Below are positions 1 to 11,985 of a stretch of 64,000 nucleotides of DNA, piece after piece. A program made the translations under genes and the position numbers. Under the pieces are notes generated by a model. The model was not told the origin of the DNA. It did not search any database and saw only the letters and a program-made list of their open reading frames with translations. The stretch is from positions 23,104,370-23,168,369 of the forward strand of contig NC_087062.1 in assembly GCF_963678635.1 (NCBI RefSeq), given 5' to 3'. This DNA is from Symsagittifera roscoffensis. Its lineage: Eukaryota; Xenacoelomorpha; Acoela; Convolutidae. How positions within the stretch are numbered: the stretch's first letter is position 1; the number at the start of each line of letters is the position of its first letter.

Positions 1-199
1 GAAAGATTTTACTGCATCATTCGTTGCGGTTTATTGATAAAAGTTCATAAATTATGAAAAAGTTTCGAATTTTTATTTGGTTTTTCTGTTTCTAGATGAC
101 CGTGATCTGAAGACTAAAGAAAAAGAAAAAGCATTTAATAAAGAATGCTTATTTTTATTTCGAATTTGTTGGTTTTTAATTTATTCATTTCATACTCAC

Positions 200-1978
200 T
201 TAATCATCGGGAAAGAATCAATGATGGAAAACATCGCTGATGGCATTAGATGTGGTTAGTAGCTTTGCTAATATGCAAATGATGTTTTTAGTCTGAAGTA
301 CTGGCCAAAGCAATTGAAGTGCCTTAATGGTCTGTAGTTCTTCAGTGTCAAGGGAAAATTTGTATGGTGTGTTTTAGATTAAGTTAAAAAGCTTGTGATT
401 AGATTTAGTATTCTGTATAAATTCTAAATTGAAACTTTGACAGGTTGTATGTATTCGTGCGGGACAAATAGTGGTCGGGATTCTTCTACATTGAAGGTTT
501 TTGTGAGGCGACAGATTATATACATCTGGGTGAGGGGATCATAGTTACGAAGGATGCCTTGAAAGTTAGTATCCTTAATGCAACATGTGAAGTTAAGAAA
601 AAACGGTGATGTGTAGTTAGAGTTAATGAATTGGTATCTATGATGGGGTTGTCGTGATGATGTATGGAAGTCAAAGAGATTTTGTATGTATCTATAGTAA
701 GTGTAAGTATGTGTCTGTTTAGTTCTTAACATGATGTCGTAAGAACAGTGCAGATCTCGTTCTTTGGATGTAAGGAAGTGAAAGGTTAGTGAGAAGGTTT
801 CAATTTTTTCGTAAAATTATTCATAAGCTTGAATATCAGAAAGTGCTTCTGACATGATGTGATCATGTTTCTTATCTATTGAGCTGAGTGTGAAAAGGTA
901 AGGCGTTCGGATGAAAATTCTTTCGGTTAATTGCGGGTTAGCAAACTTGTCATCGTCGAAGAATTGATCTTGGTTAGGTCGGATGACATTGTGATCGTAG
1001 TACTCGATGGAATATTCGTTAGCTCGGGGTGCGGTGAACATTTTTAATAACTTTTTGTATCCCACGTGTGTGAATTGTCGAGGTGTTAGTGCTGTAGTTA
1101 ATCTGAAAATGTCATTTTTATTTTTTTCTATTTCTTGTTGTGTGTTAATTAGTGGTAAGCAAGGTGGGTTTGAGAAGTGATAATATGATGTCCAATGGAG
1201 TGTGGGGATTAATACATGCTCATCGACATAGTTGGGTTGTTCAGTGTTAGTGTCGGCGTGGGTATATGTATATTGAGGGAAGAAGGGTAAAGATGATTGA
1301 AGAAATTGTGTAGTATTTGTGGTATCAGGATGGTTTTTGTAGTCTCGGGCAGTTCCGGGTTTGGTGAGAAACGGGTGATTAGGAATTTTTTTTTGAAAAT
1401 TCTATATGCACGGTTAGTACTGGACGATGGTTGGGTTGATGTTGAGAAATGGGAGTTGGGCTAAAAAAAGGGTGTAATCTGAAGACGGTGTGGGTGTTTG
1501 TGGATTTGATGACGTTGTTGTTGATGATAGTTGATGAATGGTTAGGCTTTGAGGGTGCTGTGTTTATTGTTGCAATGTTATTATGTTATTCAGACCAGAT
1601 GAAGTTTGTTTGTCATCCGGGAAATTATTGGTTGAGCGTTCATTCGTAAAAGGGGCGTATGTTGGTGTTACTTGGGAAATATGAGAGAGAGTAGAGGGGG
1701 ATTCCCTTTTGGCTTGGGAGTGGATTGGTCGAAAATGTAGGCGGGCTGGATTCTGAATTTGCGAATTCATCTGGGATTTTTAAATGTGAATTATCGAATA
1801 GGGAGATTGTGTGGAAAACAGTGATATCTGAATTAGCATCAGAATCCTTGCCGGATGATGTGTTAATATGGGGTGATTCAGGTGGCGGGAAAGCAAAAAG
1901 TGGGATGATGGGAATTGGGTTTTGGAGATTGGCTGGGTGAGAAATTGAGCGGTAAAAGGATCCAACTCGTCGGCTCAT
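200..1978 (-). pseudogene. E2 remnant of the last accessory gene (counterpart of 15516-17324)
   Basis: Starts at an ATG that overlaps the envelope-gene stop as ATGA, exactly as in E1. The first residues (MSRRVGSFYRSISHPANLQN) match the start of the E1 gene. The downstream part (from about 1065) keeps the segment TAPRANEYSIEYYDHNVI, closely like E1. Several frame changes break it. The position aligned to the in-frame stop of E1 (16392-16394) is a Gln codon here. The stop near 200-202 is followed at once by a GTGAGT donor-like site, as in E1. No known domain recognised. Confidence 0.7.
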
Positions 1979-4560
1979 CGTGAGTTAAACAAATGATTGT
2001 TCTGAGATTGAAAATTTGTGGTATGAGGCTGTTCAATTATTTCTTCATATGTATTTTCTTTTTGGGATTGTTAGGTTACTATATGGTGAATTGAACTTTG
2101 TATAAAATTAGATCTTGAATTTGTGATGTTTGTGAGTGCTAAATTTCTAAACCTTTGTGTTAGTAGTGATAACGGGTGATTATTATGTAAACTTGGTAAT
2201 TGTGGTGCTGTGGGTGATGCGTTTGTATTGTGTTGTGATTCGTCATATGTGTTTGCTGTAGTTGATATTTTTGTATTATACTCTTTTATTTGTACATCTA
2301 GAAGTATTTTGTTTATTGATGTAGAGAACATTCCAAAAAGCCTGCAAAAAGTTTACGTGCTACGCTTGCTTGTCGGTTTACTTGTGTTTGTATTGCGCAT
2401 GTGTTACAGATTCCTTTCAATAGAGAGAAAAGAAATCCGATAAAAGTAAACATTGCGTATAATATAGTCAATCTTTCTAAGATGTAGTAGGGCCATCCTA
2501 GAAAGGCAAAAAATTCGTTTTTCAGATTTACAAAACTAAAAGTTTTGATTGGTGATTTATCCTGTGGTCGATATTTTTCGCAATTTAAATAAATGTAATC
2601 TTTAATATCTTTAAAATATCCGGTGTAATCTTGTGCGTAAATGTCTGAAAATCCTGCTGTTTCTGTAAGTTTGCGTAGGTTTTGATCTGTGGATTGTCGT
2701 TGTATTGTGTCCTTTTGGTAAGTAGTTCTTGAAATTGTTGAGCGCGAATGTGATGTTGTTTGTCAGATTTAGTGTATATGCCTATCGAATGTAAATCGAT
2801 ATTCCGATTGCGGGCAAAAGCTCTAATACTTTCAGGTGATATGTTGGATATGATGTGAGAAGATAGTATTTGTCTTCGTCAGGGTTTAAGTTTACAACAT
2901 TGTGGCTATTTTCTGATCCACATGGGACTGCTGTATCCCAAAAATAAGTTCTTCGTGAAAGTGTACTGACAAAATGATCTTTATTTCTGTAGAATAATGG
3001 GATCCTTTTAAAATATCTTTTATCCGCAATAACATATAAAGTTGATACTTTTTTGGAGCAAGTGTAAAACCAAAAAATGTTTCCTTCACAATCAAGGAAA
3101 TTAGATCTTTTTCCGGATAATAAATATCCTGCATATGGTATTTTTAGAACTGCTTGTGCGAGTGATTGTAGAAAATGCGTTCTTTCGAGTTCACATAATT
3201 GGTGTAGTTTTTCTAGTTCTGGTAATGACATTTCATGAAAAATTCTACATATCAGGTTATCTAATTTCATGTCTAAGTGTATATCATACTAGATTGCGCC
3301 AAAATATGTGTTGTTCATGATTGATAGTTCTTGTAAACGTTTACTTTCTGTATCTTGTAGTTTTAATTTTCCACCGGTTCGTCCTGCATTCTTTTGAAAT
3401 TGTACTGAGACATGTGAGTTCTCATCAGTATATGAGTGAGATGTAGCCATTTGGTGTAAAATTATTTCCCTGTATTCATGTCGAAACCGTTCTAGTATGC
3501 GACAAGAATTTCTGAATATTGTGTTTTGTAAAGCGGTTTGTTGTATTTACATGCAAGTTCTGTTTCTGGGTATATTTGGAAACGTGTTAGTTTATTCTCT
3601 ATATTGTGAGTAATTCTAATTTTTTAATTACTATGTCTAATCTGGTCAGGGTTTACATCTTCAAACGGTATTGATTCAATAAAATATTTCTGGTGAAATT
3701 TTATCATTCTAGCGCGTATGTTTGCTACTTGCAAAATTGTAAAGGTTTCTTCGGGAAACCAAACAATGGTTGCTTGTGTGCGTGCTGTAGGATCACAATA
3801 TCCTTGGTTGTTTTTGCAAGGGAGTCTAATTCCTTGATAAAGTATGGTATCATCTTTTAAATCACGTCTAAGTTGTACTTTTTCAAGTTGTATTTTGCAA
3901 TCGAAAAACATTATTTCTTGGCATCCTTTATTTTTTTGTATGTTGCAGTTTGAAAGATTATTTATTCCAATCTGTGGTGTCCAATGTTTATCATGGAGAT
4001 CATATGTTAATCATCTCATGTGCTCAATGAAAGGGAAATTTTGTATCTAGTCGTATATGACCTTGGTGTTTTTCAAGTTCGGCTTGATGTGTTAAGTCTG
4101 GAAAAACTTGAAAATTTACAAGTTTTCTGTTTGTTGTGAGATTTAGTCTTTTAAGTTCGTTTTCAAAATCTTCAGGGCTGAGGTGTAATAATATTTTGAT
4201 GTTACTTTTATAGAATGATTCGTGGTCTAATCTGTTTTTATTACTATTTGAGACTTGTGAGCAGTGTACTTTCTTTTCGGAAAAGGTTGCTGTGAATTTG
4301 TATCCTGTTAGTGTTGTCGCTCGGGCTTTTGAATATAATGTAGCTTTTATATTTGTGGTTTTTATAGCTTGCGGTTGGGATTCACATTGTGTTACTTGAT
4401 TTATAGCATATTTATGTAGTGTTTTTTGTTCGTTTTCTTCTCAATCGTAGTGTGTTACTGGTAAATCTTGACGTCCTGTGCGAGGAGAAGGATTTCGATT
4501 GGGTTCGGAAAAAATAAGACAAAGAAGGTGTTGAAATGTTAATATCTTTAGAATATACAT
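1975..4560 (-). pseudogene. E2 envelope-like glycoprotein pseudogene
   Basis: The translated fragments follow the E1 envelope-like protein (17321-19939) along its length: a hydrophobic signal-like start at 4560, a central Cys-containing part near 3.6-3.9 kb, and the FWDTAVPCGSENSHNVV block near 2.9 kb. Stops and frame changes at several places, the first within about 45 codons of the start, make it non-coding. The overlap with the following gene (ATGA) is preserved. This is an old retroelement envelope copy and is described only as broken. Confidence 0.8.
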
Positions 4561-5530
4561 GTGTATGATAATCCTGAATATGGGTTATAAAAAGTTAGTT
4601 ATCCGATTGTCTTTTTAGTATATCTGTCGTATTTATATAATATTTCTGTTGTTATAAATGGGGGAGGTAAAGATTGGGCTGTTATATTTGGTGGAGCTAA
4701 TGAAAATGTGTTGAACAGTATTATTTAGTCTTAATGTAATTTCAAGTTTTAGACTATTTTGTTGAAGTATTTGGTTGTTATGTTCCTGTATCTCTTTGTG
4801 GAAATCTTGTCTATATTGTAATGTATTTAGTGCCCAGTTGTGTAGTCTGCTACTTTCTTGTTGTTGACCAAATAATAGTGGAGGTGCTACGGATGAATTT
4901 CAATCTAATCGTAGTGGTATTTTATTAGATGATTGTTCCTGATATCTTGAATCAAGATGTGTAGGAAAATTTACGGGAAAAAGGTGTTGGTGATATTTGA
5001 CTTAGAGAAGGTGATGAAGGGAGGGAAAGTGGTTCTGGCAATGTTGATAGTGTTGTATCTGATAAAACGTCAATTGGGTCGTTTACTAAATTTGGTTCAC
5101 CCTGAGTGTAGGTGTGCGTTGGCCAATATGGAAGACGTTCGGTAGTTACTGGGGGATTAAAAGGGTTTTCTCGAACTTGTTCTGATGTAGGAGTTGAACC
5201 TAAGTAATCTGATGGAATATTTGAAGTGTTTTGTTGTAAAGCAGTTGGGGGAGTGTCTGGTAGTGTACTACTAGAAAGGTCTAAAGGATTTGGTGTTTCT
5301 GACTGAGTTATATTAAAATTATGTGTTGGTTCGTATTGTGGTTCGCTCAAAGATGCGTGGCGAGCTACGGGTTCTAATGGTTCGGATATCCGTGCGTGTC
5401 TTTCTTCAAAAGTATATGGATTGTCTTAGAAAGAAGTTCGTGTGGATGATTGGGGATTTTTGATTTTTTTAGGTGTTGTTGGATTTTCTTGGGATGCTGT
5501 CGGTGGGGACTGGTGTGGGGGTTGTTTATT
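4548..5530 (-). pseudogene. E2 remnant of the Pro/Ser-rich frame (counterpart of 19927-21060)
   Basis: Includes the open stretch 4952-5350 (SEPQYEPTHNF... with PSDYLGSTPTSEQVRENPFN), nearly the same as E1 PSDYLGSTPTSEQIRENPFN. At least one stop and frame changes break the rest. The upstream start region has no obvious ATG in E2 either, so lack of a start codon is not peculiar to E1. Its end overlaps the envelope start as in E1. Confidence 0.65.
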
Positions 5531-5750
5531 AGCAATTTGGGAAATTTTTCAGTGTTGAATTATTTAAAGAAATTTTATGTTTACTATAGTTTTCTTCAAT
5601 AAAAAGACACAAAAGAATAGTTGCTAAAGCAAATGTGATGATTGCCTTCTTTATACATTTTCTTAGTGTCATTATGAGTGATGTTAAAAATGTGAAAAAA
5701 ATTATGAATAGTAGAAAAACATCGGTTCTACTAAATAGTTTTCGAAACAA
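5529..5750 (-). CDS. E2 copy of the small one-pass membrane ORF
   Basis: 73 codons. The core matches E1 21069-21257: basic start (FRKLFSRTDVFLLF), a hydrophobic stretch over about residues 10-30, a short Cys-Lys-Lys hinge (KCIKKAIITFALATIL), then a second hydrophobic stretch. Conserved length and pattern in an otherwise ruined copy suggest that it was a real gene of the element. A donor-like CACAG/GTACG lies just upstream at about 5773, also conserved in E1. Function unknown. Confidence 0.45.
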   Translation of the reverse strand: MFRKLFSRTDVFLLFIIFFTFLTSLIMTLRKCIKKAIITFALATILLCLFIEENYSKHKISLNNSTLKNFPNC

Positions 5751-6560
5751 TTAAGTAATCTTTGAATTAACGTACCTGTGGAGGTTATCAAGGAGTTGAG
5801 AAAAATATATAAGGATTTCGATTAGGGAGTAAAAAACTAGAAAAAGGTTGCAAAAAGTTATTAAAAGAAATATTAATGTTTCTAAAGTATCGGCTAAAAA
5901 AGTTATGAAAAATTTTAGAAAAAAGTAAGTTTTAGAAGAAAGGTTGAAAATAGTTGTTTGAGTTTATCGAACGTCGCAGAAAGAAGCATGTAAAAATTTT
6001 TTCGGGGATGAATTTGAGTGTGGTTGGACTATTATTTGATTTTTTGACAAGTGGGTTGGATTTTGTCAAATATTGTTGAGTGGTTATTTTATGTTTTCGG
6101 GGAGATCTTCTTGGTTTTGTTTTTATTTATGGGATGATTGGGGTTATTCAAGAAATATTTGTACTTTAGGCTAAATGATCATGTGCTTTTTGTTCTTTGG
6201 GCTAACCTGATATTTTTGCTTGAAGAGTTTTTGAGGTCTAGGTTGGGAAAATATTGGTGATCTTTGTACTACTTGATAGGGGAGGGTTGTAATATTGAGA
6301 TTGTGTTGTTTATTTTAGTTGTCAAATTTTAGCGGTTTGCTTATTTTTGACCTGGAGGTCATAAAGTAATAATTATAGTTTTGCTTGAAGGTGAATATTT
6401 GTCGGCTAATAGAGTCGTGTTGTTTTGAAAAAGGTGATGATTCGGAAAGATTTTTTTTGGCTGATTTTGAACTATATTTGTTCAATTGTTTTTCAGCATA
6501 TTATTATGAAAATGTATTTGTTCAAAATGAATAAAAAGAAGGTGAAGATATTAATTAAAA

Positions 6561-8262
6561 TCAAAAATGTTTTTGAAATTCAACTTTCTCCAATATTTTA
6601 GGTTGTGGAATGAGTGTTTTATAATTTTTTCGTGGCTGAGTTCTATGTCGTGATGAGTCTTTATGTTCGAATTTTTCTTTTCGATCCTGTGGTATAATTT
6701 TTTCTATCTTTTTCCTATTTTTTCTTTCTTTTTGAGATGTTTTTGTTTCTGGTTTAGTAGATGTTTGGTGAACTGTTTCTTTTTGTTGGGTTGGTTTTGG
6801 CCTTTTATTTTTGTCAGTGTTTTGATTTTGTTCAATATCTGAATTGTTTTGAACAATTTTCAAACCTGTGAAAAAATATACTTGAGTTAATTCACGTATT
6901 TGAGTGCATATTCTTTTGGGTAATTAGGTGATAGGTTTATTCGATGTTGTACAATTTCGTTTTTATTTGTGTCAGTTAATTTGTATGTGACATCAGTAGG
7001 TTTATTAATTATTTAATATGGTCCTTTTTGGAGTGGTTGTAACTTTTTCGAAACTCCTTTCTGTGTTGTAAAGTTTGAAATTAAAACGAATGCTCCTTCT
7101 TTTAAATCTGATTCTGGTGTAAAGCGTGAATTGATTTGGGTATTTATGTTTTGTCTTTGTAGCAATTTTTTTGTTATTTTTTGAAAAATTTCGCTGTGAT
7201 TTTTATCTCTATTCGAAATCCATTCGATGTATGTACCGGAAGCTAATTTTAATTTTTGTGGATCATGAAAGTGGTCTTCATTATGGGTATGTAGTGGTAT
7301 AGTGTAAAACTTTGCATCTTTATTTGGTTGACAATAAACTTGTGCGTTTTTATGGGCGTTTGCTTTAAAGATTATTGGCTTTCGTGGTTCATGGTGACAT
7401 TTCTAGTGTTGTTCTAATCTGTGAATTATAGGATAAGGGGAGTAATTTTACATATGTTGACCATTCGGTGTATCGTGTATCATTTCCATTAATGATACAT
7501 CTGAGATTAACTTGTGATGAACGGTTCATACATTCGATTAATCCTTTTGTTCAAGGTACATGAGATGTACGTGGCTTAGGTTTAAAATTATATAAGTGGC
7601 ATAGTGTGATAACTTCGTTACTAATAAATTCATTGCCATTGTCTGTGACTAGTATTTCGGGTAATCCGAATTTAGCTATCCAGTATTCGTAGAGTGCTCT
7701 ATATGCATATTAAGCATTACAATGGGGTACTGGGTTGAGTGCTACATAGTGCGTAAATGCATCAACAATGACCATTATTTAAGAGTTTCCTTCTGAGGAT
7801 GGTGAAATTAGTCTTTTTGTGTCAATTAAATTTCTATGATTGAAATATAGACTTTGTCCTTTAAAATCTTGTGTTTTTTCTGCAATTTAGTTTTTGATTT
7901 GGATGAGGTTTATTTAATTGGCATATGATACAATCATTGCATAGTATTTTAATCCAAATTGTTGCATTTGGGAAATAAAAATTTTGGGTAAAATTTGAAT
8001 ATGTCTTTTCTGATCCTGAGTGTCCTTTGTATGTTGTGTATGGGATATGTTAAATGCCATCAGCATCATGCTGAGGGGGAGACAGGGTACTTTAAAATCG
8101 GGTGTTTGGTATTCTAAAAGGTCTGTAATTTCATTAATAGTTGTATTTTTATATTTTCTAAAGTATCGGAGGAGTGTTTTATTTCCTAATATTGTTGTAT
8201 CAGCTTTTGTTGGTTTTGTTTTATATTTGTGCCATGATTTTAGTTGTCTGATGACTGGGCCG
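6561..8262 (-). pseudogene. E2 3' pol remnant (integrase and C-terminal tail)
   Basis: Translations in shifting frames match the E1 integrase region and its basic Lys/Gln-rich tail (SQKERKNRKKIEK, RTQPRKNYKTLIPQPKI). Several stops and frame shifts interrupt it. Between 7226 and 7461 it keeps about 240 bp of the integrase core C-terminal region (a YNSQ..TTL..SP type segment) that E1 lacks. It ends at 8262 with loss of homology. Confidence 0.8.
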
Positions 8263-9347
8263 AGGTTTTGACTTTTTTGTAAAAACTCTATTTTTTCCCT
8301 ATTTATTTTATAAAATGAAGTTTCTCAAGGTACTTTGGATAAAATTTGATTTTTGAAAGATTTTTGACAGGTTCGATAGGTTTTTCAAAGATTTTTGTTA
8401 GGGTTTGCTTTTTTGAAAGAAATGCGAAAGACTTCACTTTCAGTTGCTGGAGTTGAACTATACTGGAAGACAATAAAAATGTAACAGCAGAATTGCGAGA
8501 ATCCAATAAAATTCCAAGTTGTGTTTTTTGAGATTTTACAAAATCTTTTGTCTTTCTGCAATAAACAACAACCGCTTTTCAAAATAGTTTGTCGAAAAAA
8601 AAAACGTAAATAATTGCCTATGTCTTAACTGTTTCCTTTGATAGAACTATTTATAGTATTTTATTTCAGTCATTCACAGTTCAGGGAAACCTCGCTCTTT
8701 TATGATCAATTACTTGAATAAAATTGAAGTATAACTTTAAACACTTTTTCCCTGGAACAAAAACTAGGTTTTGCTGGTTTTAGGCATAATTTTCTTTCAT
8801 GCTTACAAAACAGACTCAATTTCAATAAAATAATGAAATTATGTTATTGAGATGTGATCCAATTTGCTTCAAAAGCATTTGGTTAGAATTTTCAGAGACT
8901 CTTCAACCATTCTTGGATTGAGGAAAAGTTAAGCGAAGTTTTGATGATGCGTTTTCCTTATTACCCAGTATGCATTTGCAATTTTCTCTGAGAAATTGTT
9001 CTTCTTTTTTCTTTTTGTCGTCTAAACTTGCATTTTTCTTTTTAAAAAATTTTTGTTTTTTTTTCTTTTGCAATGTGAGGAAAATTGTCAATTCTTTTCC
9101 TGCTTTTCTTCAGTAGATATTTAGTCTTAGGAGGATGCTGATGTCTTTTTCCAAGAAAATTCCATAATAATTAAAAGTCATTTTAGACTAACTTCGAAAA
9201 CTCACTTAATCTGCAAAAATCTTCAGTAAATGTTCATTCCCAACAGAAGGTAAGAGAAATTGATGGTCTTGTTGCATTACAAAGTGAAAATATCGCATAA
9301 CTTTGCAAAAACTTTGCAACATTGCGGCAAGATACGCAAGTTTGATC

Positions 9348-9398
9348 GAATGTTTGATCGAATGCAAGTTTGATCGAATGCGTTTGATCGAATGTTGC
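9348..9398. repeat. Short tandem repeat, unit about 13 bp
   Basis: The motif GTTTGATCGAATG is repeated four times with small spacers (…GCAAG or C/T between units). Pure sequence repeat with no coding sense. Confidence 0.8.
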
Positions 9399-9428
9399 AC
9401 GATATCCATTCAAGCAATCAAATCAAAC

Positions 9429-9950
9429 AAAGTTGCTAGTATCAAGGCGAAGCCCTGAATGTTTCGACTCTTTTTAAGGTGTATGGAGCAGTAATAACAT
9501 GAAAATTTAAATGTAATGATAAAAAACGAAAAAATACATATATTTTCAAATTTGAGATTTTCAATGAGTAGTATCCCCCATCCGCCATATAATGTACAAA
9601 GTGATAGATTTCGCTCCGATTAACATATCAATTATGAACATTAAAATTACTACAACCAATATTGAACAATCTCTAAGACGGATTAAATCTACGATTACGA
9701 GTTAATACCGCGGAATATATCGCGCGTTAATTGTCCCTAATCGGCCAAAATGGCAATCTTTAAACCACCATAACTTTACCAAAAAGGATCACGGGAAAAA
9801 AATTTTTACAATTAAGCTAAGGAGAACAAAAGCATTTGAATGATATAAGAATACGTCGAAAATGACTGGGCAAAAAGTCGAAATTTGTCTGAAAAAAAAC
9901 TACACCACGAGCACCAATTATCCTTATTTTCATTACGAAAGTCAGAAAAT
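9429..9950 (+). repeat. MITE-like family A, copy 1
   Basis: Same layout as the other family A copies. It has a start with GGCGAAGCCCTGAATGTTTC, an internal block GATTAAATCTACGATTACG then CGCGCGTTAATTGTCC, and an end with ACGAAAGTCAGAA. It is diverged from the consensus seen in copies 3 and 4. Confidence 0.75.
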
Positions 9951-10137
9951 CAATAACTACACTGCAAATGATTGAAATAACTCTAGTTGGTTGCTGAAAT
10001 TTGAAAATATTATCAAAAAATCAAAATTTCAACCTTCAAACGAGTCTTTCTCGAAATGCATTTGTAGACAAAATAGAGGACAAAAAGCAAAAATAAATTC
10101 CAACAATTGTTTAGTACTGCGTTCCAATTTCAAAGTT

Positions 10138-10628
10138 CAGAACTCGTATCAGGGCAAAACACGGAATGTTTCGACTGCCTTTTAAGGTCTATGGAGCCGC
10201 AATAACATGAAAAATTAAATGCAATAAAACAAAAACAAAACAAAAATTATTTGTGAAAATTTTCCTCCACACGCCATATAAAGTACGAAGTGATAGGTTT
10301 CGCTCCTAGTAACAAATCTATTATGGCAAGCATGCTTCCTTCAACCAATTCGGATTGATTTTTAAGGCGGATTAAATCTCTGCTCACGCGTTAATAGCGC
10401 AGATTAGATCGCGCGTTAATTGTCGCAAATTGACCAAAACCGCAATTTTTGAACCCCTATAACATGTGAAATATTTTTTCGAATTTAATCTCAAGACAAC
10501 AACACCTTTTGTATTAAAAAAAATATTTAGTCAAAAATGGCTAGTAAAAAGACGAAACTTGTCTGAAGGAAAAAACAATCCACCCGTGCTAAAATATTCC
10601 GTTACTTTTGTTACGAAAGTCCAAACAA
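10138..10628 (+). repeat. MITE-like family A, copy 2
   Basis: Starts AACTCGTATCAGGGC..., has the GGCGGATTAAATCTCTGCTC block and the TCGCGCGTTAATTGTCG core, and ends near GTTACTTTTGTTACGAAAGT. Noncoding. Confidence 0.8.
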
Positions 10629-11754
10629 AAACGCGTAAAAACTCAAAATCCTTAAGAAGTGAATCTATTTATAGCTCATTGAGTTGTGTAGGGACTTTTT
10701 TGTCTGACAAATTGCATAATATTACAACTCTTCTCTGATACATAAAATCTGCCATTTTCACTATAAAAAGCCGTTATTTTGTAAAAAAAAAAACAATTAA
10801 AAATTATGTTTTTTTTTCTATTATTTATTGTCCATTTTTTAAACAAATTTAGGAAATTTTTTTGAGTGATTTTCTAATCAAACCATTGGAAATATATCTA
10901 TTTTTTGAGTTCATAATGCAAACGATAATTTATTTGAGATTACCTTTTATGATTGATTGAATTTTAGACTACCTCCGTCAATTTGGGATGAATTAAGCGC
11001 GTAAAAAAGGCGGCGAGTTATGCGTGACTAATGCTGCGAAAAAAAACCAAATCAAAACTTATTGAATAGCGCGTGAAGAGATTGCCAACAAAAATTTTTT
11101 TTTCATAGAATATTGGACGTTTTAAGGGTCTGTTGTGCTCGTATATACCAATTTTGAGGTGAGAACTATTTTTTTTCCACTTTTTTTCTCAAATTTTGCA
11201 GAAGTTTACTTCAAAAGACCTAAAAGACACTGAATATTCTGAAAAATGATTGTTAGTTCAGACTTTTGGGCAGTCTTGTCGCTTTCTTGATTTTTTTATT
11301 ATTATTTTCCGTTTCCTCGATTAGTCTTCTCGATTGATATTTTGGTAGAAGAAAAATTTCATTGGAAAGACATGACACCCAAAAATAGCTTGATACTTTT
11401 TTGGTACTCATTTACATTATCAATTTTGGGACAACCATCACTATTTGAAAAAGAGGCTTCGGCATTTTTATCCAATGATATCGAGGTGGAAACTATTGTT
11501 TCGAAAATAAATTGCGTTATTGGTAGCTTTTGTCGTGCCAGAGGTGCCCAGAAAATATTTTCGGTGACGTAGAAAAAAAAGGCTAGAAATTCCAAAGTAA
11601 ACTCTCTTAGATCCAGAGCTGTTCGTTTTCATCGTTTTTCCCTGCATAAAAATGATTTCCCAGTTTTTGTTTAAGGTAATTCAAATAGAGCATTCTCAAA
11701 CTTCGAGAAATAATCTTTTTTCATGCCAAGTGAGTTAACTAAAATTTTAGTGCA

Positions 11755-11985
11755 ACAGATGAGAATAGTTCGTAACAGGCGACAGTTTGTAACAGTGAAA
11801 ATTCGTAAAAATAGATTAAGCGGGGAACACTGGTTCACGCGCAGTTATCCTCTCAAACAGGATGTAAGCGCAGCGGAGCAAGGGTACTTTTTTGCCATTG
11901 CCTTCCTACGAATGGTCGCTTGTTACGAATTGTTGGTTGTTACGAATAGTCACCTGCTACGAATTGACTCCTACTGATGAAAGAT
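11755..11985. repeat. Inverted-repeat element, about 230 bp
   Basis: The left end AGTTCGTAACAGGCGACAG and the right end, read on the other strand, GTCAATTCGTAGCAGGTGAC match imperfectly. Further TTCGTAACA-type units sit inside each arm, so each arm is a small array of the same motif. Looks like a nonautonomous foldback or MITE-type repeat. No coding content. Confidence 0.55.

Larger units (their letters stand above)
1..8262 (-). mobile_element. Retroelement copy E2: degenerate, truncated, env-bearing Ty3/gypsy-like element
   Basis: The whole stretch parallels E1 at about 15.3-23.5 kb in the same gene order and orientation: accessory frame, envelope-like gene, Pro/Ser-rich frame, small membrane ORF, and the 3' part of pol. 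Every long gene is broken by stops and frame changes, so this is an old copy. The 3' end lies outside the window. The other end is a clean loss of homology near 8262, inside pol between the RNase H and integrase regions, after which the T/G-rich composition of the plus strand stops. gag, protease and reverse transcriptase are absent. It is useful as an ancestral comparison for E1, because it keeps a segment E1 has lost and a sense codon where E1 has a stop. Confidence 0.85.

Noticed and set aside
9348-9398. CRISPR-like short repeat
   Set aside because: Units are almost contiguous without regular unique spacers; ordinary tandem repeat in eukaryotic DNA.
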